DNA from: Solimicrobium silvestre
GTDB taxonomy: Bacteria; Pseudomonadota; Gammaproteobacteria; Burkholderiales; Burkholderiaceae_D
DNA: 64,000 nt
Direction: 5' to 3'
NCBI RefSeq assembly: GCF_002976435.1
Contig: NZ_PUGF01000001.1
Coordinates: forward strand, 372,001-436,000
Shown piece after piece: positions 24,936-33,876 of this stretch. Under the pieces are notes generated by a model that was not told where the DNA came from, ran no database searches, and saw nothing but the letters and a program-made list of their open reading frames with translations. The number at the start of each line of letters is the position of its first letter. The first letter of the stretch is position 1. A program made the translations under genes and the position numbers.

Positions 24936-26137
24936 CAGATTCGTCCCAATATTAACGTCGCATTCGATCCGCCAAACGCGAATGAATTACTAAGCGCCCA
25001 TTTTATCGGCCTGCCTAGCCGAGCACCAGGTGCAGCCACATTTAATACGGGTAAAGTCGGGTCTTGAACGCCATCCCACAAATGCGGCGGTAACTTGCCA
25101 TCGGCATTATCATCCTGCATCGCCAGCCAGCACAATGCCGCTTCAATCGCGGCCGCGGCACCTAAAGTGTGTCCGGTAAATGACTTGGTTGAACTTACTG
25201 CAACATCAGGGCCAAATAACTCATGAATCACCTTGGCTTCCATCGCATCGTTTTGACGCGTCGCCGTGCCATGCATATTAATATAATCAATCTGTGATGG
25301 CTGTAACTTTGCGCGTTGCAATGCCTGATTCATCGATAAACGCGCGCCACCACCGGCCGGATCAGGCGCGGATATATGATAACCATCCGAAGTCTCGGCC
25401 CAACCACACAATGCTACTGAAGTCGCACCTAAATTGGGTTCGCGCGTCATCAAAAACAACGCCGCGCCTTCACCAATATTGATCCCATTCCGGTTTGCGC
25501 TGAGTGGATTACATTGCTCAACACTGACCGATTCAAGAGCAGAAAACCCAGCCACGGTAAATGCGCAAAGCGTATCAACGCCGCCACACAATACCGCGTC
25601 ACACAAACCCATATTGATTAAGCGTGCGGCACTGGCAAGCGCTTTAGCGCTGGAAGAACAGGCGCTTGAATGTGCATAAGCGGGGCCGGTAACGCCTAAC
25701 TCCGTTGCCAACATGCTGGCAGGCGAACCCATTTCTTGCTGCCCATAATGGAAGTCGGCAGGGAAAGTGCCGTCAACCACAAATTGACGCAAGGCGCTTT
25801 CCGTACCGGCAATGCCTGACGTGCTGGTGCCGATCACCACACCAATCCGATCCGATCCAAAGCGTGCAATGACCGCATCCACTGCCGGGCGTATTTGCGC
25901 CAAAGCGGCTAACGCCATCTGGTTATTACGACTGAGCTGCGCAGTTGGCCAAGCGTCCATAGACGGCAACTCAGCGTCTACCTGCGCATCTACACGCCCA
26001 AGTGCCAGGCAGCGGCCGGCCGACCATGCTTCGGTCGGTTTCACGCCACTTTGGGCAAGATCAAGAAGTTGCTGTTTAATCGCACTATGCGTATTTCCCA
26101 ATGCACAGACAATTCCACATTCGTTTAGATACAACAT
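24935..26137 (-). CDS. apeO: Beta-ketoacyl-ACP synthase, ApeO-like
   Basis: A 400-aa condensing enzyme with intact catalytic residues: HSSACSSSAKALAS (Cys nucleophile), NMHGTATRQND and KSFTGHTLGAAAA (His residues), NSFAFGGSNATLI. I start at ATG 26137 (MLYLNECGIVCALG), preceded by GGAA at good spacing; an ATG 11 codons upstream lies before unrelated residues. In characterised APE systems ApeO pairs with the chain-length factor ApeC, which here is the first gene of the operon. It is expected to perform the iterative malonyl condensations. Confidence 0.88.
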   Translation of the reverse strand: MLYLNECGIVCALGNTHSAIKQQLLDLAQSGVKPTEAWSAGRCLALGRVDAQVDAELPSMDAWPTAQLSRNNQMALAALAQIRPAVDAVIARFGSDRIGVVIGTSTSGIAGTESALRQFVVDGTFPADFHYGQQEMGSPASMLATELGVTGPAYAHSSACSSSAKALASAARLINMGLCDAVLCGGVDTLCAFTVAGFSALESVSVEQCNPLSANRNGINIGEGAALFLMTREPNLGATSVALCGWAETSDGYHISAPDPAGGGARLSMNQALQRAKLQPSQIDYINMHGTATRQNDAMEAKVIHELFGPDVAVSSTKSFTGHTLGAAAAIEAALCWLAMQDDNADGKLPPHLWDGVQDPTLPVLNVAAPGARLGRPIKWALSNSFAFGGSNATLILGRI

Positions 26138-26166
26138 GCTGTGTTCCGTATTATTTTCTATTGTTA

Positions 26167-26727
26167 TCAAGGATTGTTAGATACTGACTGAATAATCAAT
26201 GAATAGTGATAACGCAAATTTTCCAACTTAACCGTACCACTCCAGCGCGGCATAGCACTGTAATTGATGATACAAACTACCTCGCCGCCCATCATTAACG
26301 TACGTCGCAACCCGTTATCTTCAATAGTCCAGCCGCTTGGCAAGGCTTTGCGAATCGATTCAATTGGCCATAAGGTGAGTTGAATATCTTCCAAAATATC
26401 TTCTGCCCGCACCTGTTTTGGCAGCATGACATGACGCCATGAGCTGACTTGTTTACCGTCGTAGTTCAAACTCAATACCCGCTGCCCAAACGCTATTCCA
26501 ACTAATTGCAACTGCGTGGCATCAACTTCCAGTGCCGCATCCAGATCATCAATTCTTCCGTTGCGTTCCACTATTAAATGCTGCTGCAATGAAATCGATT
26601 CGCCTAATTCTGCGGGCGCCAATTTCAAGTCCAGACGTGCCGGGAGCGGCGGTTGGCTCGCACAGGCGGTCAACAATAAAACCAGACAACAATTTAAACC
26701 CCAAACGCGCATCATTCTGATGTGCAT
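26167..26727 (-). CDS. apeN: DUF3261 lipoprotein, ApeN-like
   Basis: A 186-aa predicted lipoprotein: hydrophobic leader CCLVLLLTAC with lipobox LLTAC, then a DUF3261 domain (LDLKLAPAELGESISLQQHLIVE...). DUF3261 lipoproteins accompany aryl-polyene clusters and are thought to help place the lipid-anchored pigment in the outer membrane, together with the LolA-like and MMPL proteins encoded upstream. Its start overlaps the end of the flavoprotein gene by 16 bases. The first in-frame Met pair (MHIRMM) leaves the exact start uncertain by five codons. Confidence 0.82.
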   Translation of the reverse strand: MHIRMMRVWGLNCCLVLLLTACASQPPLPARLDLKLAPAELGESISLQQHLIVERNGRIDDLDAALEVDATQLQLVGIAFGQRVLSLNYDGKQVSSWRHVMLPKQVRAEDILEDIQLTLWPIESIRKALPSGWTIEDNGLRRTLMMGGEVVCIINYSAMPRWSGTVKLENLRYHYSLIIQSVSNNP

Positions 26728-27977
26728 AATGCCTCCAGAGCAGCCAGGCGACGTGCTGTTTCCTTCACCATAGGGTTAGTTAAATCCCAGGCATAACCAG
26801 CCAAGATCGATGCAATCATGCGGCGAATTTCAGGTTGATGTTCTTCATGAAAAATAATCTGCTGAAAACCGCCTGCGTACCACGATTCAACAAAAGCCCG
26901 GAAAGTATCAACGCCTTTTTTGAGTGGAATTCCATACTCAGCTTGCCAATCAACTTCTTCACCGGCAAATTGGCGCTGCAATAAAGCTGCCGCCAAACTA
27001 GCCGATTTGAATGCAATGGTGACGCCCGATGAAAACACCGGATCAAGAAATTCACCCGCATTGCCAAGCAAGGCATAGCCTTTGCCGGACAACGAAGCAA
27101 CGTTTGCTGAATAGCCGACGATATGACGCGCCGGCGTATCCCACACGGCATTTTCCAGCAAGGTTTTCAATGACTCATCTTCTGAAATAATCGCTTGCAG
27201 ACGCTCAACTTCAGTTCCTTGGTAACGATCAAGAAAACTGGTTTCCGCAACCACACCTAAGGAACAACGCCCGGCAGCAAAAGGAATCGTCCAAAACCAC
27301 ACATCGCAATGCTTGGGATGAACCGTCACCCTGATTTTATTACGGTCAAACTCCCCAGAAATGCGATCTTCAATATGCGTAAAAATTGCGCCGCGCACCG
27401 GGAAGTTGGACGGTGATTCCAACTTTAAAAGGCGCGGCAAAATACGCCCAAAACCGCTGGCATCGAGTATAAAACCTGCTTCAATTTGCGTAATCTTTCC
27501 GTCGGGATCTTTAACCGTGACTACCGGTTTTTCCTGCACAAGGTCAATCATCGTCACTTCATGACGATAACGAATTTGCGCGCCAAAACGTTCGGCTTCT
27601 TTGGCTAAAATATGATCGAATGTACCGCGTTGCACTTGATAAGTAGTACCCCAGCCGATGGTATGTTTATCGCGGAAATCAAAATCCGTGTATTGACCAT
27701 TGCGCACAAAGGCTGCGCCATTTTTAAACTGGAAACCAGCTTCCACAACGGCACGTAACATTCCCGCTTGCTCAAGGTATTCCATGCTTTGCGGCAGTAA
27801 GCTTTCACCGATTGAGAACCGAGGAAATTGCTCACGCTCCAACACCAGCACTTCACGCCCTTGTTGACGCAACAACGCCGCAGCCACTGAGCCAGCTGGC
27901 CCTGCGCCGATGATCAGTATTTCAACGGATTCCATTTGTTCCTTGGACTCATTGTCAATTTCATTTTCAATCGCCAT
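26712..27977 (-). CDS. FAD-dependent halogenase-like oxidoreductase
   Basis: A 421-aa flavoprotein of the tryptophan/phenolic halogenase superfamily. GAGPAG (residues 24-29) binds FAD, and GESLLP (57-62) is followed by AGFQFKNGAAF with Lys85 at the site of the catalytic lysine of phenolic halogenases. WFWTIP (227-232) fits the halogenase WxWxIP motif and FLDPVFSSG (310-318) fits FxxPxxSxG. The start is ATG 27977, overlapping the exporter gene by 11 bases; an ORF extending to 28031 is an artefact of that overlap. In this operon the likely substrate is the aryl head group, since xanthomonadins and some flexirubins are brominated or chlorinated. An oxygenase or reductase role without halogenation remains possible. 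Confidence 0.82.
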   Translation of the reverse strand: MAIENEIDNESKEQMESVEILIIGAGPAGSVAAALLRQQGREVLVLEREQFPRFSIGESLLPQSMEYLEQAGMLRAVVEAGFQFKNGAAFVRNGQYTDFDFRDKHTIGWGTTYQVQRGTFDHILAKEAERFGAQIRYRHEVTMIDLVQEKPVVTVKDPDGKITQIEAGFILDASGFGRILPRLLKLESPSNFPVRGAIFTHIEDRISGEFDRNKIRVTVHPKHCDVWFWTIPFAAGRCSLGVVAETSFLDRYQGTEVERLQAIISEDESLKTLLENAVWDTPARHIVGYSANVASLSGKGYALLGNAGEFLDPVFSSGVTIAFKSASLAAALLQRQFAGEEVDWQAEYGIPLKKGVDTFRAFVESWYAGGFQQIIFHEEHQPEIRRMIASILAGYAWDLTNPMVKETARRLAALEALCTSE

Positions 27978-30315
27978 GAAGATTTTCTTTTCTAAAAAAA
28001 GGAACAATAAGCCACACCAATGCAATTCCAATTAGCATCGTTAAGCCGAAAGATTGCAAAGCGGGAGTTTTACTCAGCCCCAGCAAACCAAATGAAAGTA
28101 AGGTATTTGCAGCAGACAAACCAATCGCCAGCCACGCCGTAGCATGATGCACACTGGCTTTTTCCTGCATGAATATGCCGTAATCAACGCCGATTCCAAG
28201 CAATAACATTAATGGCAAAACATGGAACAGCTGCAAGTGCTGATTAAAAAATCCAAGTATCGCCAGCGTCGCGATGCTGGCGATGGCAGCAGGCGCAATT
28301 ACCCGCCATGTGTCACGACGATAGCGCACAAAAAGCAACCCGAACACCACAAGGTATGAGCACATCACCACCCAGCCCATGTAGTGGCGATATTGACCTA
28401 GCACAGAAGAAATTTCCGCCACTTTATCTACCCACTGCACGCCATCCAGTCCATCACCAGCGTGTTGTATCAGCGGTAAATTAACATTCGACAACCCCCG
28501 CAAGGCAACGATGCTAGCGTAGTCGTCAGTGACTTTACCCAACCACAAATGCCGCCAAGGCTCACTGGCTGGCGTTTTTAAAAACTCGTCCAGCGTGAGC
28601 AATTTTCCAGAATTCAGCAAATGTGTACGCGTAGCAGCAACCCAGTCAGCATCTTCGCCTAGCTGTTGTGCCAACTGGGTTAATGCGCCGCCTTCATTAA
28701 GCAGTTTCTCTTCCAATAAGGCCTTGCGAACGCTTTGTGTTTGCGCCGATGGCACCCAATTAGATAGAGCTTGATAACCCGTAATTTTATGTTGCACAAT
28801 CAATGGATCCAGCTGCTTCTTTAATGCTTCCTCACGTTGCAAAACAATTTCCTGGGTTGCACCGCGCACCAAATAAAACTGCACGGGCGTTGGTGCATCC
28901 AATAATTTACTTAATTTAATTTGATCGGCAATTAAGTGTTGCGGAGGATTTTGCAGCAAACGAATATCATCATTGACACCTAAGCGCGCAACACCAAAGG
29001 CGGCAAATAAAACAAAAATCAGCCCGATAAATATCGTGATTTTATTCGCCTTCAAGCGCGGCCAGCGTGTCAGCGTATTGCCATAAGCTCGCACTAATGC
29101 ACCACTTTTTAAGGTGCCGCCGCTAATAAGCAGTGGGAACCAGCAAATCACTGTCAGCCATGCAAATACCAGACCTAATGCAGAAAATACCGCCATGTAA
29201 CGCAGCCCTGGAAACGGGGTAAATGCCAGTCCCATATAGCCAATCACTGCTGCCAATAAGGTTAATGAAAGTGACGGCAATAGCCGTTTTAGCAAAGCCT
29301 CCGAGCTGAGTTTAGCGTCAGCACTGAGCCGATTGCAGAGAAAATAAATACCATAATCCTGAGCAACGCCAATCAAGCTAGCTCCAAAAACCAGGGTCAA
29401 TAAATGTATCCGCTCAAATAAAATCCAGCAAATTGACAGTGAACCAAGACAGCCGATTGCGATGGATAACAGAATGAGCAAAATAGGTTTAAGCGAATGA
29501 AAAGTAACCCACATCAGTAAAATAATACCGAGCATCGAACCCAGACCGATTGTAAATACTTCATTACTCGCCTGCTCACCGGCAGCAGCGGCATGTAATA
29601 TCACACCCGCAGTAATGATTTCAGCATCGGGGGCGGTCTTATGCGCAGCTTCATTTGCCTGCTTAAGTAAAGCCATCACTGACTGCTGAACACCCATCGC
29701 AAATACGGAGTCTTTAAGTGTGAGCGACAGCAAAACATATTGTCGTTCTGCGTTAGCCACAAACAAATAGCCGTCGCGCGGGCGAACTGGCGTTTCCTGC
29801 GCTCGTTCCTGCACCCAGCCAGTAAACAGGCCGAACGGATCGTCGCGCCATGCTCCCAGCTTGGGGCCGGAAAAGGGGCTATATAAATTACGTAAAGCCG
29901 AATCAAGCCAAAATTGTGGCGATTGCGTTTTTAGCTGGGATTCTTGTTCTGAGCTTAATAAGATCAGGCTATGTTCCTGAAATTTGGCCAGCCAGTCATT
30001 TTGAGTTTGATCTGTCAGCTGCGTCGTAGTTAGTAATTCTGCTTTGGTCGACAGCACAGCGCTATACGCATCAGCTGCCCGTTTCGCGTCTGTCCAATCT
30101 TTAGCACCCAGCAAAACAATCACGCGCTGTTGTGCTGCATCGACCATGTGCGTAAACGATTGCTGCAAAACAGGATCACGTTTTTGCACCGGCAGCAACG
30201 CCATAATGTCCGTATCAGGAACTATCCGCTTGCCCAACCACAGGTAAGCGTTATGGCCCAATAACAAACAAACGACTAGCGCCCAACACAGCGCAATACT
30301 ATTACGACGGCTCAT
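27967..30315 (-). CDS. apeM: MMPL/RND-family exporter, ApeM-like
   Basis: A 782-aa inner-membrane protein with two repeats, each a large periplasmic loop followed by about five transmembrane helices (GSMLGIILLMWVTF...; later YLVVFGLLFVRY...). The GVAQDYGIYFLCN and GIGVDYGIFMQE motifs in equivalent helices are the hallmark MMPL proton-relay helix (GxxxDYG). It should export the lipid-linked pigment from the inner membrane to periplasmic carriers. Neighbours are the LolA-like protein upstream (1-base overlap, TGATG) and the halogenase-like gene downstream. Confidence 0.88.
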   Translation of the reverse strand: MSRRNSIALCWALVVCLLLGHNAYLWLGKRIVPDTDIMALLPVQKRDPVLQQSFTHMVDAAQQRVIVLLGAKDWTDAKRAADAYSAVLSTKAELLTTTQLTDQTQNDWLAKFQEHSLILLSSEQESQLKTQSPQFWLDSALRNLYSPFSGPKLGAWRDDPFGLFTGWVQERAQETPVRPRDGYLFVANAERQYVLLSLTLKDSVFAMGVQQSVMALLKQANEAAHKTAPDAEIITAGVILHAAAAGEQASNEVFTIGLGSMLGIILLMWVTFHSLKPILLILLSIAIGCLGSLSICWILFERIHLLTLVFGASLIGVAQDYGIYFLCNRLSADAKLSSEALLKRLLPSLSLTLLAAVIGYMGLAFTPFPGLRYMAVFSALGLVFAWLTVICWFPLLISGGTLKSGALVRAYGNTLTRWPRLKANKITIFIGLIFVLFAAFGVARLGVNDDIRLLQNPPQHLIADQIKLSKLLDAPTPVQFYLVRGATQEIVLQREEALKKQLDPLIVQHKITGYQALSNWVPSAQTQSVRKALLEEKLLNEGGALTQLAQQLGEDADWVAATRTHLLNSGKLLTLDEFLKTPASEPWRHLWLGKVTDDYASIVALRGLSNVNLPLIQHAGDGLDGVQWVDKVAEISSVLGQYRHYMGWVVMCSYLVVFGLLFVRYRRDTWRVIAPAAIASIATLAILGFFNQHLQLFHVLPLMLLLGIGVDYGIFMQEKASVHHATAWLAIGLSAANTLLSFGLLGLSKTPALQSFGLTMLIGIALVWLIVPFFRKENLHGD

Positions 30316-30929
30316 CAGAATAACGCCGCTTCTTCAGGCTGCATTGCCGTGTCGCCGGTCTGTATTGCTGAAAATACGATGGTGGTATGGTCGCCGCTAG
30401 CTTCATTGATGTTGATGGTTTTAACGTAAGCACCGCCGTCCAGGCTAATAGCGCCAATTGCTTTGGCTAAGGCGGGCTCACGCGCTTTTAAAGCCACGTG
30501 CCAAGTCGCAGCGTCAGCGTTTCCATCCACTTCAAACAGCGTGTCGAGCTGCGCTAAATCGCCCGCCAATAATGAAAACAGCACGCTATTAATCATGCGT
30601 ACTGTCGGTTCTTGTTTTGCATCCAGCCGCATCGCAACCCGGTCGCCTTGGTAATTCACGATTTCATCGCGCGTTAAACGTAGCGTATTCGGAAACGGTT
30701 GTAAGGTACGCCATACCACGCCCTTGCCTGCGACCACACAAAAACGGCCATTCGACGCCAACGGTTTTTTCATACCGTTTAATTGCTTGGTTTGATCAAA
30801 GCGGCCACACAGCACGGACGGTTTTGCCAACATAGATTGAATCTTGGTGACTACCGGACTAGGCGCGGCAACCGAGGCGTTAGACGCAAGCGCCGCCCAG
30901 CAAAAAAGTGTACATAGTTGTTTCAACAT
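30315..30929 (-). CDS. apeL: LolA-like periplasmic carrier, ApeL-like
   Basis: A 204-aa exported protein with signal MLKQLCTLFCWAALASNASVAAPS and a LolA-type fold (VCGRFDQTKQLNGMKKPLASNGRF is the conserved first sheet, VVWRTLQPFPNTLRLT the second). LolA proteins carry lipoproteins across the periplasm; in APE clusters the paralogue is believed to carry the lipidated polyene. Start ATG 30929 overlaps the thioesterase gene end by seven bases. Confidence 0.85.
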   Translation of the reverse strand: MLKQLCTLFCWAALASNASVAAPSPVVTKIQSMLAKPSVLCGRFDQTKQLNGMKKPLASNGRFCVVAGKGVVWRTLQPFPNTLRLTRDEIVNYQGDRVAMRLDAKQEPTVRMINSVLFSLLAGDLAQLDTLFEVDGNADAATWHVALKAREPALAKAIGAISLDGGAYVKTININEASGDHTTIVFSAIQTGDTAMQPEEAALF

Positions 30930-31357
30930 GGATCAACTCCTAACTTAGTAAGTAACGCTGGCGGCGACACAAAACACATTTCGCCGCTTGCGATATTGAC
31001 TGCCACTTGGGTCGTGCTGGCACGGGTTAAACGCTTTCCCGTTGCGGCATCACTGATCAAGTAATTAATTTTTAAGCGGCTTTCCCACTCTACAATTTCA
31101 GCCCGCAATTTCAACCGTTGATTAAAGACAGCTGCACCGACATAGCGCAACTGCATATCGATAATCGGCCAGGAAAAACCGGAGGCCAGCATTTCAGAAT
31201 AGTTGTAGCCGATTTTATTCAGCAATTCACAACGCACAATTTCAAGGTATTTGACGTAGTTACCATGCCAGACGATCTGCATCGGATCCAGGTCAAAAAA
31301 TTGCACTTTAATTTCTGTTTCAGCCCACCAGCGGCTTGATTCAGCTTGCCTACGCAT
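30923..31357 (-). CDS. apeK: 4-hydroxybenzoyl-CoA-type thioesterase, ApeK-like
   Basis: A 144-aa hotdog thioesterase. FFDLDPMQIVWHGNYVKYLE is the 4HBT signature with the catalytic Asp and the WHGNY helix start. It could release the finished polyene from its ACP or edit mis-primed carriers. The eight-base overlap with the ammonia-lyase gene (ATG inside the lyase end) indicates translational coupling. Confidence 0.87.
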   Translation of the reverse strand: MRRQAESSRWWAETEIKVQFFDLDPMQIVWHGNYVKYLEIVRCELLNKIGYNYSEMLASGFSWPIIDMQLRYVGAAVFNQRLKLRAEIVEWESRLKINYLISDAATGKRLTRASTTQVAVNIASGEMCFVSPPALLTKLGVDPC

Positions 31358-32906
31358 AGAGTGTCCAATTTTGATGTCGAATCCGTTCCAGCATTAAACG
31401 CAAATCCGGTTCCAAACGACGATCTTCAATAATCTCTGGAATGTCGGCACTTAACAACGCCATCATCTGCTGCAACGATTCTTCAGGCATTACGGCTGGC
31501 GTATGACGACAACGCAACCAAACACCTTGTCGCACGGTGATCAGCAACGCAGCAACTACCTGTTCGGTTAATTCCAAGACTCGCAAACAATCACGCGCAG
31601 CGATTGTGCCCATGCTGACTTTGTCCTGGTTATGGCATTCCGTTGACCGGGAGAACACCGACGCTGGCATAGTTAGCTTGAGCGCTTCCGCAGTCCAGGC
31701 CGAGGCACTGATTTGCAACGCTTTTAAACCATGATTAATCGCCGCACGCGGGCCGACTGCGCCAGATAAATTGGAGGGCAAATCGTGGTTATAGCGGCTA
31801 TCCACCAATAACGCCATTTGCCGATCTAACAGATCCGCTAAATTGGCAACCGCGTTTTTCATACCATCCATTGCGAAAGCAATATGCCCGCCGTAAAAAT
31901 GACCGCCATGTAAAACGTGCTCGCCTTCGGCATCAATAATCGGATTATCGTTGGCGCTATTCAATTCGTTTTCAATCGACTGACGGAAAAACGGTAAGGC
32001 ATCAGCCAGCACACCGATCACATGTGGAGCGCAGCGGATCGAATAACGATCTTGCAAGCGTTTGCCATTGCGTTCTGTTTGCTCACACTGCAAATCTTGA
32101 CGCAACCAGCTCGCCACTTTTTGCATACCGGCGTGCGGCTTGACTGAAAACAAGGTTTCATCAAAATGCTTTGCATTGCCATCCAACGCGAATGACGCCA
32201 TTGCGGTAATGCGGGTCGTCAACTTAGTTAAATATTCAGCACGGTCATAAGCAAGACAAGCAAGTGCCGTCATGACCGCAGTGCCGTTCATAATGGCCAA
32301 ACCTTCTTTTGGACGCAGGCGTAAAGGAGTAATGCCTGCTTCGCTTAATGCCTGCGCTGCCGGCACATGCTGACCGTCGCGCCACACTTCGCGCTCACCG
32401 CACAAAACTGCTGCCAAATAGGACAATGGCGTGAGGTCGCCACTCGCGCCAACTGAGCCTTCGGAAGGAATCAACGGCAAGATATCTTCTTTCAGCAAAC
32501 TCGTAATTTGCTCTAATAGGCCAACCGATACGCCTGAATATCCTTTGCATAAGGAGGCTAATCGCACGGCCATGACAGCGCGTGTTTGTGCTGGCGTAAA
32601 GTATTCACCTAATCCGCAGCCATGGTAGGTATATAAATGATGCGGTAACTCGGCGATTAATTCAGGTGGAATTTCCACCGTACATGAATCACCATAGCCC
32701 GTTGTAACGCCATAAATAGTGCCGTCTTCTGCCAGCAAGCGATCAAGAAAATCCGCTCCGCGCGTTATAGCGGCGCGAAACAACGGATCAGGTGACAGTG
32801 CAGCAGATGCTGTTTTATTAGCGATGGAAACAATATCTTCAATCTGCAAACGTGATTGATCAAAACTAATCGTGCTATGGTTTTTTGTTGGTTCAGCGTG
32901 TTGCAT
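31350..32906 (-). CDS. MIO-dependent aromatic amino acid ammonia-lyase (HAL/PAL/TAL family)
   Basis: A 518-aa lyase that should deaminate an aromatic amino acid to a cinnamate-type acid, the starter for the aryl polyene. GSVGASGDLTPLS contains the Ala154-Ser155-Gly156 triad that cyclises to the MIO group, with catalytic Tyr65 in IYGVTTGYG and the later ELNSANDNP and QDKVSMGT motifs. At the substrate-selectivity pair it reads Tyr94-His95 (LYTYHGCG), unlike Ser-His of HAL, His-Leu of Rhodobacter TAL or Phe-Leu of PAL, so specificity is open. Start ATG 32906 overlaps the acyltransferase gene by 14 bases; an ORF running to 32969 is not lyase-like. There are no hut genes nearby, which argues against histidine catabolism. 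Confidence 0.9.
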   Translation of the reverse strand: MQHAEPTKNHSTISFDQSRLQIEDIVSIANKTASAALSPDPLFRAAITRGADFLDRLLAEDGTIYGVTTGYGDSCTVEIPPELIAELPHHLYTYHGCGLGEYFTPAQTRAVMAVRLASLCKGYSGVSVGLLEQITSLLKEDILPLIPSEGSVGASGDLTPLSYLAAVLCGEREVWRDGQHVPAAQALSEAGITPLRLRPKEGLAIMNGTAVMTALACLAYDRAEYLTKLTTRITAMASFALDGNAKHFDETLFSVKPHAGMQKVASWLRQDLQCEQTERNGKRLQDRYSIRCAPHVIGVLADALPFFRQSIENELNSANDNPIIDAEGEHVLHGGHFYGGHIAFAMDGMKNAVANLADLLDRQMALLVDSRYNHDLPSNLSGAVGPRAAINHGLKALQISASAWTAEALKLTMPASVFSRSTECHNQDKVSMGTIAARDCLRVLELTEQVVAALLITVRQGVWLRCRHTPAVMPEESLQQMMALLSADIPEIIEDRRLEPDLRLMLERIRHQNWTLYA

Positions 32907-33876
32907 CAGAAATATCCAATTGAGGTAAGTGCCAATAATCGTAAAAATTAAACCATTGCAGCGGAGCACTTAAACAGTGTGCTTCAAGTCGCGCTACATA
33001 TGCTGCTACTAATTCGGTCAATGCCTGTTCGCGCCCTTTGCGTGGTAATCGCACTGCATCACGCAATAATTCAAAGTGAATTTCTGAGTGCGTTTCGGTA
33101 CCACTTTCGCGCCGCATTGAAAACAACATATAAATCGGACATTGCAAAATACTCGCCAACACATAAGGGCCGATCGGAAAAGCGGCTGGCTGTCCCAAAA
33201 ATGTAGTTACTGCCACGCGCGGATTTTCTGCCACGGGAACTCTGTCACCGGCAATAACAATAAATTCGCCCTGCGCTACCTTCTCCGCCAAAAGCATGGC
33301 AGTTGCAGGTGTCATTTCTGATACCTGCATCAAATTAAGCTGGCTGTTTGGGTTGATCGATCCCAGCATGTTATTAAATACTTGTGCATGCTTGGTATGC
33401 ACCAAAACAGTCAGTTTTAAGTTATTGCGTTTACTCGACAAAACCCGGCATAAATCCAGATTTCCCAAATGGGAACAGATCAATATCGCGCCGCGTTTTT
33501 CCGCTATCAGTTGTTCCATTTGTTCAACACCGAAATACTGCACCGATGACGTATCAAATAGCCCGCTCCATAACAACATTTTATCGAGCATCATTTCAGC
33601 AAAAGCTGCAAAGTGCTGTATCACTTTAAAAATACTTGTACCTATCGGCGCAATCTGGTTTACGCGCTTCAAATACTCGCGTGAAGCTCGGCGTGCTGAC
33701 GAGCTTACCAATACGTACCACAATAAAACCGGGTACAAAATCAACCGGAACGGCCAGCGTCCAAATACTTTACATATCCAGAACATCAGCCGAATTCCCG
33801 CTAGAAAGCTGACTTCGTTGATCGCTGCCCAATGAGCGGTTTGAGTCGCTGGAGCTTTATCCTCGCCCGGTTTCAT
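32893..33876 (-). CDS. LpxL/HtrB-like acyltransferase
   Basis: A 327-aa membrane-associated acyltransferase of the lipid A lauroyltransferase type. SHLGNLDLCRVL gives the HxxxxD/E-like catalytic motif and GDRVPVAENPRV the downstream conserved segment; one or two hydrophobic helices lie at residues 25-60. In E. coli-type APE clusters a single protein (ApeJ) combines glycosyltransferase and acyltransferase; here they are separate genes with an ATGA overlap. It probably acylates the sugar- or glycerol-type anchor of the pigment. Confidence 0.85.
   Translation of the reverse strand: MKPGEDKAPATQTAHWAAINEVSFLAGIRLMFWICKVFGRWPFRLILYPVLLWYVLVSSSARRASREYLKRVNQIAPIGTSIFKVIQHFAAFAEMMLDKMLLWSGLFDTSSVQYFGVEQMEQLIAEKRGAILICSHLGNLDLCRVLSSKRNNLKLTVLVHTKHAQVFNNMLGSINPNSQLNLMQVSEMTPATAMLLAEKVAQGEFIVIAGDRVPVAENPRVAVTTFLGQPAAFPIGPYVLASILQCPIYMLFSMRRESGTETHSEIHFELLRDAVRLPRKGREQALTELVAAYVARLEAHCLSAPLQWFNFYDYWHLPQLDISDATR

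Noticed and set aside
27977-28031. N-terminal extension of the halogenase-like protein
   Set aside because: It encodes residues inside the upstream exporter gene; the next ATG (27977) gives the usual short overlap and a proper flavoprotein N-terminus.
31350-32906. Histidine ammonia-lyase HutH for histidine degradation
   Set aside because: No hut genes nearby, embedded with overlaps inside the aryl-polyene operon, and the selectivity pair differs from HAL.
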